Source: Stieleria bergensis (lineage in GTDB: Bacteria; Planctomycetota; Planctomycetia; Pirellulales; Pirellulaceae). Taken from it: a stretch of DNA of 64,000 bases. Both the position numbers and the translations under genes were made by a program. This document shows positions 1 through 7,694 of the stretch, one piece after another (position 1 is the first letter of the stretch; each line of letters starts with the position of its first letter). The DNA lies in contig CP036272.1 of NCBI GenBank assembly GCA_007745635.1, positions 2,696,458 to 2,760,457 on the forward strand, read 5' to 3'. Below the pieces are notes generated by a model. That model had not been told where the DNA came from, searched no databases, and was given only the letters and a program-made list of their open reading frames with translations.

Positions 1-1311
1 AAGCTCGAACCGGGCCGCCGAAGATATCAGCTTGTTGCCAACCTCACCACTGGCCTGCATTGTGTCGAAGTGGTGAAGGAAACCTATGGCGGCGAAAGCA
101 GAATGTACCTAGAGAGACTTTCTGTTACCGATGGTAAGTTAGTGCCTACTCAGCGACCGGAACGCAGACTGAAAATCCAGTTCTACGGTGACTCCAATCT
201 TGTGGGGCATTCGTTGGAGCATGAAAAGAACAATGGCGGCCTTGAATTTACAGGCTGCCACTTCACTTGTGCGGGTATCACTGCCCGCATGCTGGATGCT
301 GAATACCAGAACGTTTCGGTTGGAGGCGCAAGGATACTGGGCCGCGCCAATTCGGTCCTATCGTTCTACGACAAGCTAGACTTTTATCACGACGAACCCA
401 AATGGCAGTTTACTAAGTTCCCTGTTGATATCTGTGTCGTCAACATTGGAGCGAACAATGTTGGCCCAAGTGACAAGACAAGCATCATCAATGACTACCT
501 GACCTTATTGTCAGCTATTCGGCAAGCTTACCCTCATGCACACATTGTTGTCATGAACGGCTTTGGTTGGGACCGAGACGAACCAGCCAACTATACACTG
601 GAAGTCGTGAATAAACTCGCTGACAAGAATATGTCGCGTGTTGTTTTCCCTTGGCGGTTTAATGAGTGGCATGGCTGCGAATACGACCACGCAGGCATGG
701 CCAGAGTGCTTTGCGATCATCTTTCAACAATCAATCCCGACTGGAAACCAGTGCGAGAAATGGACGTCGTCGATGGCTATGGCAAGGACGGCGATGTAGC
801 CAACGGCAGCTTTGAACAAGTCGCTCCCTTGGGTGGATTTGGCTGGCGATATTTCCAAGATGGAATCACCCGAGTGCACTCACCAGAGCAAAGTCCAGCA
901 GGGGAATGGTTCTTACGAATCCCAGAAGGGAGCGAAACGCACCAACCGAATCCAGCCCATTCGGCTCAGCGGTGTACGTTTCACTTCCAACTTCGATCAG
1001 CAGACAAGTGTCAAGCAACGATTCGAGTTGAATTTCGCGACCAACAGTACCGCAACGAAATCAAGGATTCCGCAAAGGACTTTAAGATCCAGGCGGGCGC
1101 ACAATGGCTGGAGCACAGCGTAAGCGTGCAGTCACCTGCCCCGACCGGCGACCAGTCGCACGACGTCTGGCAAATCATTCTCCGCATCATCGCCAACGAA
1201 GGTACCATCGACATCGACAACGTCAAGCTCACCAGCCCCAATGAGAAGCGGGATCCTGCCGCTTCTACTGGTGCCAACATTCCTTCCGTGCGGAAGCTGA
1301 AAATCAAATAG
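1..1311 (+). CDS. SGNH-type carbohydrate esterase (CE2-like) with C-terminal CBM-like domain, 5' partial
   Basis: The reading frame is open from base 1, so the gene starts left of the window; the first in-frame GTG (base 70) is internal. The N-terminal part, with an LHCVEVVKE stretch, resembles the jelly-roll domain that precedes the catalytic domain in CE2 acetyl-xylan esterases. The catalytic part has SGNH block I (FYGDSN, nucleophile Ser), a block III-like IGANNV, and a late D-H pair (YDHAG) that could supply the rest of the triad. The last ~150 residues begin with NGSFE and end with IDIDNVKL, typical of a CBM4/9-like beta-sandwich. Likely role: secreted or periplasmic deacetylation of polysaccharide, fitting the neighbouring beta-helix protein and sulfatase. 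The family call is solid at SGNH level and less sure at CE2 level. Confidence 0.72.
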   Translation, partial: KLEPGRRRYQLVANLTTGLHCVEVVKETYGGESRMYLERLSVTDGKLVPTQRPERRLKIQFYGDSNLVGHSLEHEKNNGGLEFTGCHFTCAGITARMLDAEYQNVSVGGARILGRANSVLSFYDKLDFYHDEPKWQFTKFPVDICVVNIGANNVGPSDKTSIINDYLTLLSAIRQAYPHAHIVVMNGFGWDRDEPANYTLEVVNKLADKNMSRVVFPWRFNEWHGCEYDHAGMARVLCDHLSTINPDWKPVREMDVVDGYGKDGDVANGSFEQVAPLGGFGWRYFQDGITRVHSPEQSPAGEWFLRIPEGSETHQPNPAHSAQRCTFHFQLRSADKCQATIRVEFRDQQYRNEIKDSAKDFKIQAGAQWLEHSVSVQSPAPTGDQSHDVWQIILRIIANEGTIDIDNVKLTSPNEKRDPAASTGANIPSVRKLKIK

Positions 1312-1471
1312 CCTTTTCACGTTTGGACTACTGAGTACTGATCTTCTTCTGTTGATGAAGTCCTGAGTGCTTACGAGGTATCAGCGATGGGAGGCTTGGT
1401 GCCCGTCTGTCTTTGTTGCCGCTCGGGCTGAGTTGCTTTCTAGACAGTGATTTCTTGTTCCACCCGGAGCC

Positions 1472-1630
1472 GCCAAGTTGATTGCTGCGCAGTCAAGGCC
1501 AGCAAGCGTCCATTCAAGCCAATGCCGCCGCTGTCCGAACACAACGGCGGCCGAGACCAAGCCCTCGGAGCCACCATTAAGCTCTGCAATCCTCAGTCGC
1601 ACAGTTCAATCGACTCTTTTGACCTTACGA
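1472..1630. repeat. Diverged direct repeat, copy A
   Basis: This gap between the esterase and the beta-helix gene (1312-1632) holds no convincing gene. Bases 1472-1630 align over their whole length with 4659-4820, in the same orientation, with many mismatches but shared landmarks such as GCTGCGCA and CTCGGCCG. Read on the minus strand both copies encode a similar short string (copy A ...GLVSAAVVFG..., then LDCAAINL), so they may be decayed remnants of one gene family or of a dispersed repeat. I do not recognise the family. Confidence 0.55.
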
Positions 1631-1632
1631 GC

Positions 1633-3006
1633 TCAAGGAGAAGCATTTCGCCGGTGCGGCTGCAATGCTTTGGTCGGCATCGTCGGGTCGTATTGGATCG
1701 CGCCGATATCCCAGTTGCCATTCTTAGGCAACGGACGACCGTCGAAGTCCGATTGATAGAACTCGCTTAGGTTGATTCCTTTACCGCGCAATGGGCTATC
1801 CGCTTTGAGGTGATAATCTTGTTTGTCGAGATCGACAAGGCCCGGATCGCCGCTTCCTGCCTGATTGCTGTCACCCTGATATTTTGCGCTGGCGGATTGA
1901 TACTTTGAGTACCAGTTAGCTGTTTTCAGGGCGCCGCCCGATCGATTGCCGGTAAAAGGAGAGGACGAATAGATAAACAGATTGTTCCTGAAATGGGCTC
2001 CAGAAGGCTTGCCGACAGGGTTCCCTCCCCGAACATCAATCCGTACGCAGGCATTCTGGGCTCTACCGAATCCGTTGTATCTGGCGATTGTATTGTTATC
2101 AAAATAGACGCCATTACATGGGGCCAACATGAACAGCCATGATTGTCCATCGTAGCACACGTTGAAGGACACTCTCCAGTTATAGATTTCCTGTCGATAT
2201 CGCGGCCAATCGTAATCCCAGCTGGATTCAATGAACCCAGCATTCCCTTCTGAATAGTTGTGATGAATGTAGATGTTTTTCTTATGAAATCTGCCGCAAT
2301 CGATTTCGATGGCACCGCCGTCTGACCCCCATGGGCTGTCTTTGGTTCCAAAGTTTTTAATGGTGTTGTACGAGACTTCCTGGTTGCCGATGTTTAAGTG
2401 TATCCCCATCGGTCCCCAGCTGCTTTTCGACGTTCGCCACAATGCGTAACTCGGTCCATCCAGATAATTCCTAGTTATCAAGGCATGCTCGCCAGCTGAC
2501 ATGATGCCCTGGCCGGTTTTGATGAATTCATTGTTTCTGATAACGCAATGATTCGCACCGTGTTCAATGCGGAGTGCGGCCAGTTTCGTCATGATGAGCG
2601 TCCCCGATACGTGCTCCCCCGGGGTGTCGTGAAAATGCAGGTGTTCCACGATGATGTAGTCGCCCCCCAGGGTAATCGCATTGCCGCTGGCATCACGGGT
2701 CGTGGGATTGGTAAACTTGGGCAGCTCGCCCGTCCCGTAAGAAGTTAGCCGTATCGGCTTTGCAGCTGTGCCGGATACACTGATACGAATGTTGCCGGAG
2801 AAGGCAGAACCCTTCTTGAAGTGGATTACATCTCCCGGCGTCAGTGATGCTGATTCCACTTTCGTATGCGACTTCCACGCATTGTGTATTGAGAGCCCGT
2901 CATTGTTGTCGGATCCGTTAACCGAATCGATGTAATAATCAGCACCAGTGCAATATGCGACTAGTACGAAACAAAACAAGGGCATGAGTGATGTAAAGTG
3001 CTTCAT
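1633..3006 (-). CDS. Secreted right-handed parallel beta-helix protein (pectate-lyase fold)
   Basis: 457 aa from the ATG at 3006, which gives a clean signal peptide (MKHFTSLMPLFCFVLVAYC) ending near CTGADYYID; a start 7 codons upstream is possible but leaves an unusual N-tip. The mature protein opens with a YYIDSVNGSDNNDG motif, the calcium-binding-like start common in extracellular beta-helix proteins. It continues with repeated short turns containing NxI/NxF ladders (VIRNNEFI, VSYNTIKNF, YIHHNYSEG, YFDNNTI), as in PL6/PL9 lyases and DUF1565-type proteins. Catalytic residues cannot be assigned by eye. It lies between an esterase and a sulfatase, consistent with degradation of a sulfated, acetylated polysaccharide. 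Substrate is inferred only from context. Confidence 0.75.
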   Translation of the reverse strand: MKHFTSLMPLFCFVLVAYCTGADYYIDSVNGSDNNDGLSIHNAWKSHTKVESASLTPGDVIHFKKGSAFSGNIRISVSGTAAKPIRLTSYGTGELPKFTNPTTRDASGNAITLGGDYIIVEHLHFHDTPGEHVSGTLIMTKLAALRIEHGANHCVIRNNEFIKTGQGIMSAGEHALITRNYLDGPSYALWRTSKSSWGPMGIHLNIGNQEVSYNTIKNFGTKDSPWGSDGGAIEIDCGRFHKKNIYIHHNYSEGNAGFIESSWDYDWPRYRQEIYNWRVSFNVCYDGQSWLFMLAPCNGVYFDNNTIARYNGFGRAQNACVRIDVRGGNPVGKPSGAHFRNNLFIYSSSPFTGNRSGGALKTANWYSKYQSASAKYQGDSNQAGSGDPGLVDLDKQDYHLKADSPLRGKGINLSEFYQSDFDGRPLPKNGNWDIGAIQYDPTMPTKALQPHRRNASP

Positions 3007-3269
3007 GTTACGTATCGTCTGAATCACGAAGAATCCGATAACAATGTCGATCGATACTCTAATCGCTGGGATGAGAGGAAACGGGGGGACAACGTTTCAA
3101 TCCAAACCCGTGGGGGCAAAAACTCAAATGATTGTATTGGATTTGTCTGACTGCTGAGACGCTGATGGAATTTGTTCTGCAACCCTGGCAACTGCTTTGG
3201 CGTGCTCCCCAAAAACTAATCCATCTGTTATGAAGGTTTACCGGCCGAGCTGGCCAAAGGAGACTTTTT

Positions 3270-3554
3270 ATGACTAAGAAACGCAAACGACGGAAACCCG
3301 AGCAGATCGTGAAGGCGATTCAAGAAGGCGATGCGATGATGGCGGCGGGCAAGACAGAGGCCGAGGTGTTTCAAACGCTTGAAATCAGCGTAACGACCTG
3401 GGAGCGTTGGAAGAAACTGTATGGCGGAATGAAGTCGGATGAAGCAAAACGACTTCGTGAGCTTGAAGTCGAGAATCAACGACTCAAAGAGCTTCTCGCC
3501 GAGGCCGAGCTAGACAAGAAGATCCTCAAGATGGCTGCAGAGGGAAACTTCTGA
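3270..3554 (+). CDS. IS3-family transposase OrfA (HTH_Tnp_1 / transposase_8)
   Basis: 94 aa. A lysine/arginine-rich start (MTKKRKRRKPEQIVKAI) is followed by a helix-turn-helix (TEAEVFQTLEISVTTWERWK) and a C-terminal leucine-zipper-like segment (LRELEVENQRLKELLAEAELD), the normal OrfA architecture for binding IS ends and multimerising. The last codons contain G GGA AAC TTC TGA, a canonical -1 slippery heptamer just before the stop, so a fraction of ribosomes should continue into orfB to give the OrfAB transposase. The IS lies on the plus strand, against the flanking minus-strand beta-helix and sulfatase genes. Confidence 0.9.
   Translation: MTKKRKRRKPEQIVKAIQEGDAMMAAGKTEAEVFQTLEISVTTWERWKKLYGGMKSDEAKRLRELEVENQRLKELLAEAELDKKILKMAAEGNF
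3542..3548 (+). promoter_or_regulatory. Programmed -1 ribosomal frameshift slippery site (GGGAAAC)
   Basis: Read in the orfA frame the bases group as G GGA AAC, an X XXY YYZ heptamer, with the orfA stop two codons downstream. The -1 frame is open across this point (no stop from at least 3482 to 4457) and runs directly into the orfB transposase domain. This is the standard IS3-family arrangement for OrfAB production; slippage itself is inferred. Confidence 0.8.
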
Positions 3555-4459
3555 GCCCGACGCGACGACGTGAGGCTGTTGCAAAGGCTCAGAAATCCTT
3601 TGCAGTGTCAGAACGTCGGGCATGCAAAACGCTTGGCCAACCGCGGAGTACTCATCGGTACCAAGCGAAATCCAAGAGCGACGAAGAGCGATTGCTTCGC
3701 CGCATTTACGAACTGGTTCGAGAATTCCCCCGCTACGGCTACCGGATGATCACGCGGATGTTACGCCGCGAAGGATGGACAGTGAATTACAAACGAATCT
3801 ATCGGCTTTGGAAACGAGAAGGTCTTCGAGTGCCACGAAGAAAGACGAAGAAACGCAGGCTTGGAAGCGTTTCAGGAGGGATCTGCCGTCGCCGCGCCGA
3901 ACGCATCAATCACGTTTGGTCGATTGACTTTATCTTTGATCGAACAATCAATGGGCGGTCAGTGAAGATCCTTTCGTTGATCGATGAGTACTCACGAGAA
4001 TGCATCGCCTTGGAGGTCTCACGCCGGTTCACCGGCGATGACTTGGTTGCCCTTCTAGTGGATGTGTTTGCAATTCGAGGCATTCCGGCATTTATCCGAA
4101 GTGACAACGGACCAGAGTTCATCAGTCGCCGCGTCCGCGATTTCCTTGGACGCATTGATGTCGGCACATCGTTCATTGAACCAGGTAGCCCCTGGGAGAA
4201 CGGCTATGTCGAGAGCTTCCACAGCCGGTTTCGTGACGAGTGCTTGTCCTGCGAAGCGTTCAGCACGCTTGCCGAAGCGCAACAGGTAATCGGGCAATGG
4301 AGATCGACGTACAACCATCGACGTCCCCACAGCTCGCTGAGCGGGCTTACTCCTGCGGAGTTCGCGACCCGTTGTGCCGCTTCAACTCCAGTCGCTGCGC
4401 TCCTTACGTCGAAGCGGCACAACGAATGTGATTCAGTAACCCAATCCCTACCTTCATAA
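3549..4459 (+). CDS. IS3-family transposase OrfB (rve/DDE integrase core), expressed by -1 frameshift
   Basis: The frame is open from upstream of the slippery site; a stand-alone GTG start exists at 3605 (284 aa) but fusion to OrfA is more likely. It contains an HTH_21 region (RYGYRMITRMLRREGWTVNYKRIYRLWKREGL) and the rve core with all three acidic residues: Asp in VWSIDFIFD, Asp in IRSDNGPEF, and Glu in SPWENGYVESFHSRFRDE. The C-terminus has the usual YNHRRPHSSLSGLTPAEF motif. No internal stop is visible, so the element is probably capable of transposing. Start given here is the first codon after the slip site. Confidence 0.9.
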
Positions 4460-4658
4460 CCCTGGACCAAGTTTCGGGGGCATTCCAGCTTGCCATGTTG
4501 CTTGACGGTTTGGTAAATCGGCAACAGCAAGAAGCCATCGATTTCCTGGGTACTGAAAACGATGTCCTTAACGAAAAGCTTGGCGCCGTTGTTCGTTTCT
4601 ATTGCCGCGCAGCTTAACCTGCTTTCCCGAAAATGTTTCGAACAACCGGGCCAGAGCC

Positions 4659-4820
4659 GGTAAGTTCACCGCTGCGCAATCAGTGCCAGTAAGCTCCAAT
4701 TCGAGCCAAAACCGCCACCCGCCGACCACCACCTCGGCCGAGATCAAGCCATCGGAATCACCTCAAAGCACACAGATTCTCAATCCAAAAGCTCGTTCGA
4801 CTTTTGGGACCTCACGGTTA
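4659..4820. repeat. Diverged direct repeat, copy B, in a gene-free stretch (4483-4882)
   Basis: This is the partner of 1472-1630. On the minus strand the frame reads ...GLISAEVVVGGWRFWLELE..., then LTGTDCAAVNLPALARLF, before a stop. A neighbouring frame continues FVKDIVFSTQEIDGFLLLP up to the IS end at 4482, so this looks like a frameshifted gene remnant cut by the insertion. No continuation is visible on the other side of the IS (3028-3202). Function unknown. Confidence 0.5.
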
Positions 4821-4882
4821 GATCGATGTCTGGTGAGCCACACTGATGTTGAGTCCGGCAATGATGTGCCGGAATAAGTCTT

Positions 4883-6451
4883 CTATTTATTCTTGTACTT
4901 CGCAGTCCCGCGACGCGGTTTCCCCATCTGGCTTTGCCACTGCTCATACAGTGCCGTCATGTTCTTCACGCGGTTGGGATGATCGCTAGCAACGTCTGTG
5001 GTCTCGCCGATGTCGTCCTTCAGATTAAACAGGAGCCGCCCGGCCGGATAAGTCACGTTGCCTGCGGGCACGGCCGTGTTGTCTGACTGGAGTCGATAGT
5101 TGCTGTGAGTCCAGCCCTCGGAGTTAATCAGCTTCCAGTCGCCCTGACGAATGCTCCACGTTCCTTTTCCGTCGGCCCAGCAGAGGTGGCCATGACCATG
5201 ATCTTTGTCGGGCGAGTGTAGGCGGCCTTTCAGGCTGCGGCCGTCCAGGTTGTCTGGGACCTCTCCGCCTGCAAGATCGACAACCGTCGGAAAGACATCC
5301 ATCGCCGAAGTGAGTCGCGAACAGGTCGTTCCCTCCGGCAGCTTTCCACGCCATGAGACGATCAGCGGAATCCGCACGCCGCCTTCGCCGAACATGTATT
5401 TGAAGCCTCTCAGGGGAGTGTTGTTGGAGTACGTATTGATGGTCCCGCCGTTGTCTGAAAGAAAGACGACGATGGTGTTGTCCCGCTGCTGCGTCTCGTC
5501 CAGCTTGTTAAGCAGGCGGGTGACGCTGTCATCCAGTGCCATCAGATTGGCGAGATAACGCTTGCGGCCGAGCGGGTCGACGGCTTCCAGATGGCCCCAC
5601 TTTTTGTGCCACGCTGCCCATGCGATATCGCGCGGATCCCAGAACGGGAATTCCCACTTGTCAGCGTTGCGGTCCCAGTCCGGTTGATCGTAACCGGCCT
5701 TCTTTGCGTAGGCGGGGTCCGCGATGTAGGTCGGCATGTGGACCGCGTTGTATTCCAGCTCGATGAAAAATGGATTGTCCGACCCCGCGCTGGCTTCAAT
5801 CGTTTTGATCGCTTCGTCTGTGAAGATTTCCGTCGTGAATCCATCGTCGTACGAAGCAACTTCGCCTCGACCACGTTCCAGCGGACCCACGTTGAGGATA
5901 CCCAGACTCTTTCCGCCCGAGCGCTCGCGATAGGCTTTCAGGTCTTGAGTGCTCAGGCGAATGTAATCCCAGGTGTGATGCCGAAAACCGATGTGCTCTT
6001 CGAAGCCATGATCCAGCGGGTGTTCGGCCGGGCCGCCGTTGAGATGCGTTTTGCCAATTTTTTTCGTGAAATAGCCGAGCATCTTCAGCACCTGAGGCAG
6101 CGTCGTTTCCTCGTTCGGAAGGCCACCCTGACCGTACCAGTAATTACCCCATCGCTGCTGATAACGACCGGTGATCAAACCACAACGTGAAGGGCTGCAG
6201 ATTGGACTGGTGGAATAGGCATTCGTGAAATACGTACCCTCCTTCGCTAGTCGATCGATGCCCGGAGTCTTCACATCCTGCGGAGACTTCCGCAGAAAAC
6301 TCATGTCGGCGTAACCGAGGTCATCAGCGACAATCACCAGAACATTCGGGCGTGATTCGTCTGCGGACGAAGAGCCGTTGGTGATAATGGCGAGCAGGAC
6401 GATCAACGATACTGCGAATAGAAGATGAGTGGTTCTGTGCGGATTGGTCAT
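4883..6451 (-). CDS. Secreted sulfatase (formylglycine-dependent, S1 family)
   Basis: 522 aa with an N-terminal signal peptide (hydrophobic LLFAVSLIVLLAIIT, mature from about residue 30). The metal-binding Asp pair is in IVADDLGY (residues 43-44), and the sulfatase signature C-S-P-S-R lies at 85-89 followed by CGLITGR. Cys85 would be converted to formylglycine by a separate maturase not seen here. Other family motifs are GKTHLNG, a DNGG metal site in FLSDNGGT, and a full-length C-terminal subdomain. It hydrolyses sulfate esters, probably from polysaccharide. S1 sulfatases are greatly expanded in planctomycetes, so the substrate cannot be assigned by eye. It is the last clear chromosomal gene before the tRNA scar at 7303. 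Confidence 0.92.
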   Translation of the reverse strand: MTNPHRTTHLLFAVSLIVLLAIITNGSSSADESRPNVLVIVADDLGYADMSFLRKSPQDVKTPGIDRLAKEGTYFTNAYSTSPICSPSRCGLITGRYQQRWGNYWYGQGGLPNEETTLPQVLKMLGYFTKKIGKTHLNGGPAEHPLDHGFEEHIGFRHHTWDYIRLSTQDLKAYRERSGGKSLGILNVGPLERGRGEVASYDDGFTTEIFTDEAIKTIEASAGSDNPFFIELEYNAVHMPTYIADPAYAKKAGYDQPDWDRNADKWEFPFWDPRDIAWAAWHKKWGHLEAVDPLGRKRYLANLMALDDSVTRLLNKLDETQQRDNTIVVFLSDNGGTINTYSNNTPLRGFKYMFGEGGVRIPLIVSWRGKLPEGTTCSRLTSAMDVFPTVVDLAGGEVPDNLDGRSLKGRLHSPDKDHGHGHLCWADGKGTWSIRQGDWKLINSEGWTHSNYRLQSDNTAVPAGNVTYPAGRLLFNLKDDIGETTDVASDHPNRVKNMTALYEQWQSQMGKPRRGTAKYKNK

Positions 6452-6653
6452 TGAGGTGTACGCCTGTCCTGATGCGGCTGAAAGGTATCTTTAACGTCAT
6501 CGATTAAGTTCGCGTTGAGTCTGCTGCTCTTCGACCTACTCAGCCATGAACCACTCGAATAAGAAACGGCGAATGGATATCGTACTACGCAACCGGCTAA
6601 AGGTAGGCGTAGCACGCGAAACTCTGATCACCCTCGCGAGTCCTTAACTCCAA

Positions 6654-6818
6654 TTATATCCGCTGCTCGCCACGCTGCAGCTTCGCGTGGGAGACGCACT
6701 CCGGATCTTCCGCGGTGACTTCTAGCGTCATTGTCGAAATCTCCGATTCTTGGTCGAGCCGAAAAAAGCGTCTCAACGCATTTGCCAAGTAGCGTATTTC
6801 GGCCGGTGAGATGGCCAT
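6654..6818 (-). CDS. Possible small protein, 54 aa, unknown
   Basis: An ATG (6818) to TAA frame encodes a plausible short soluble protein starting MAISPAEIRYLANALRR and ending HAKLQRGEQRI, with a balanced, charged composition unlike the surrounding non-coding sequence. No family is recognised and no strong Shine-Dalgarno site is visible. It stands alone between the sulfatase and the tRNA remnant. It could be a chance frame; the amphipathic, codon-like pattern is the only support. Confidence 0.3.
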   Translation of the reverse strand: MAISPAEIRYLANALRRFFRLDQESEISTMTLEVTAEDPECVSHAKLQRGEQRI

Positions 6819-6984
6819 CTAAACACCCGCAATATCCTGATCATCGAGTTTACTGGAGCGAGTGCCAAGACAGGGAGTGAAGGATTCAGTGATCAAGCTT
6901 TTCAGGCCGCAACGAACCAATAACTGTTTGCAAAGAGACGAGTCACCGAGGTGAGGAAGATGTCTGTTTCACAACCTTGGCGTC

Positions 6985-7205
6985 TAAATGCCGTCTTGCT
7001 GCCTTGCATCGGTGAATGCGATAGTTGCACTTCGCAGGTGGGTTGCGTTTGGTGGGGTGGGAGCAACCGGCATGGTAACTTGTGGGCGTTGGGTGGCGCG
7101 AGAGTTGGATAGTTTTGGGGTGGTGGGGATGGAGTTGGGTGGTTGCAGGCGTGCAATGCAGACTCGCGCGAGAGTGGTGTTTGGTGGGTGTGCGCGGGAA
7201 CACAG
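6985..7205. other. G/T-rich low-complexity non-coding stretch
   Basis: The plus strand is strongly G- and T-rich, with repeated GTGGG, TTGGG and GGTGG words (for example GGGTTGCGTTTGGTGGGGTG) and few C or A runs. Open frames crossing it on either strand are artefacts of this skew (His/Pro/Thr-rich on the complement). Apart from the small frame at 6654-6818 and the tRNA remnant, I see nothing coding in 6452-7694. Confidence 0.5.
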
Positions 7206-7296
7206 CTAGAACACGGGGTTTTTGTGGGTCTTTTCTTGACCGGCCAGAAATTGGCAGAGAGCGAACTTGCGGGGCTGGCCCGGTTCGCTGGTGAGA

Positions 7297-7343
<47 letters not shown>

Positions 7344-7474
7344 GTTGGTTCGAGGAGTCACCGAAAACCCTTTATAACGCACGTTTCTTGTTTGGGGGCA
7401 ATGGTTTACGGCGATTCTGACTTCCGCTCTCGTATGTCTTATTCCTGTCTTAAAGGTGGCCAAAACCGTACATT

Positions 7475-7491
7475 TTTGAGGAATCCTCAAA
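7475..7491. repeat. 17-bp perfect palindrome
   Basis: TTTGAGGAATCCTCAAA is an 8+1+8 inverted repeat in the non-coding gap between the tRNA scar and the kinase gene. It could be a small operator, a core-adjacent integrase binding site or a short hairpin. No run of T follows it, so a terminator is unlikely. Confidence 0.4.
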
Positions 7492-7694
7492 TCGGTTTCC
7501 GTTGATTCCGTCCATTGACCAAGATGCCTCCCGAAGCCGTGCAACCTAGCTACGGAGAAATTTCTGCCGGGATTTTTTCTGGGACTCCTGAATGAAAAAC
7601 AAAAGCGTAGATGTGTGGTGACAGGCCCCCAATTTCCGAATTCCCTTGAGGGAATTGAAGTTGGTTTCGGAAAAAGAAACTCTGCAACAGGCTT

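Larger units (their letters stand above)
3203..4482 (+). mobile_element. IS3-family insertion sequence, ~1280 bp, intact-looking
   Basis: Imperfect terminal inverted repeats of ~33-35 bp are visible. The left end starts TGCTCCCCAAAAACTAATCC and ends TTATGAAGGT near 3238. The right end, read on the complement from 4482, starts TGCCCCCGAAACTTGGTCC and ends with the same TTATGAAGGT. Between them lie orfA and a DDE-type orfB in the -1 frame, with a slippery heptamer at the overlap. I could not identify a clean target-site duplication beside the ends. The element separates the minus-strand beta-helix gene from remnant sequence at 4483-4880. Confidence 0.85.

Noticed and set aside
3203-4482. Target-site duplication flanking the IS
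   Set aside because: The 3-5 bases outside the two ends do not match clearly, so no duplication is claimed.
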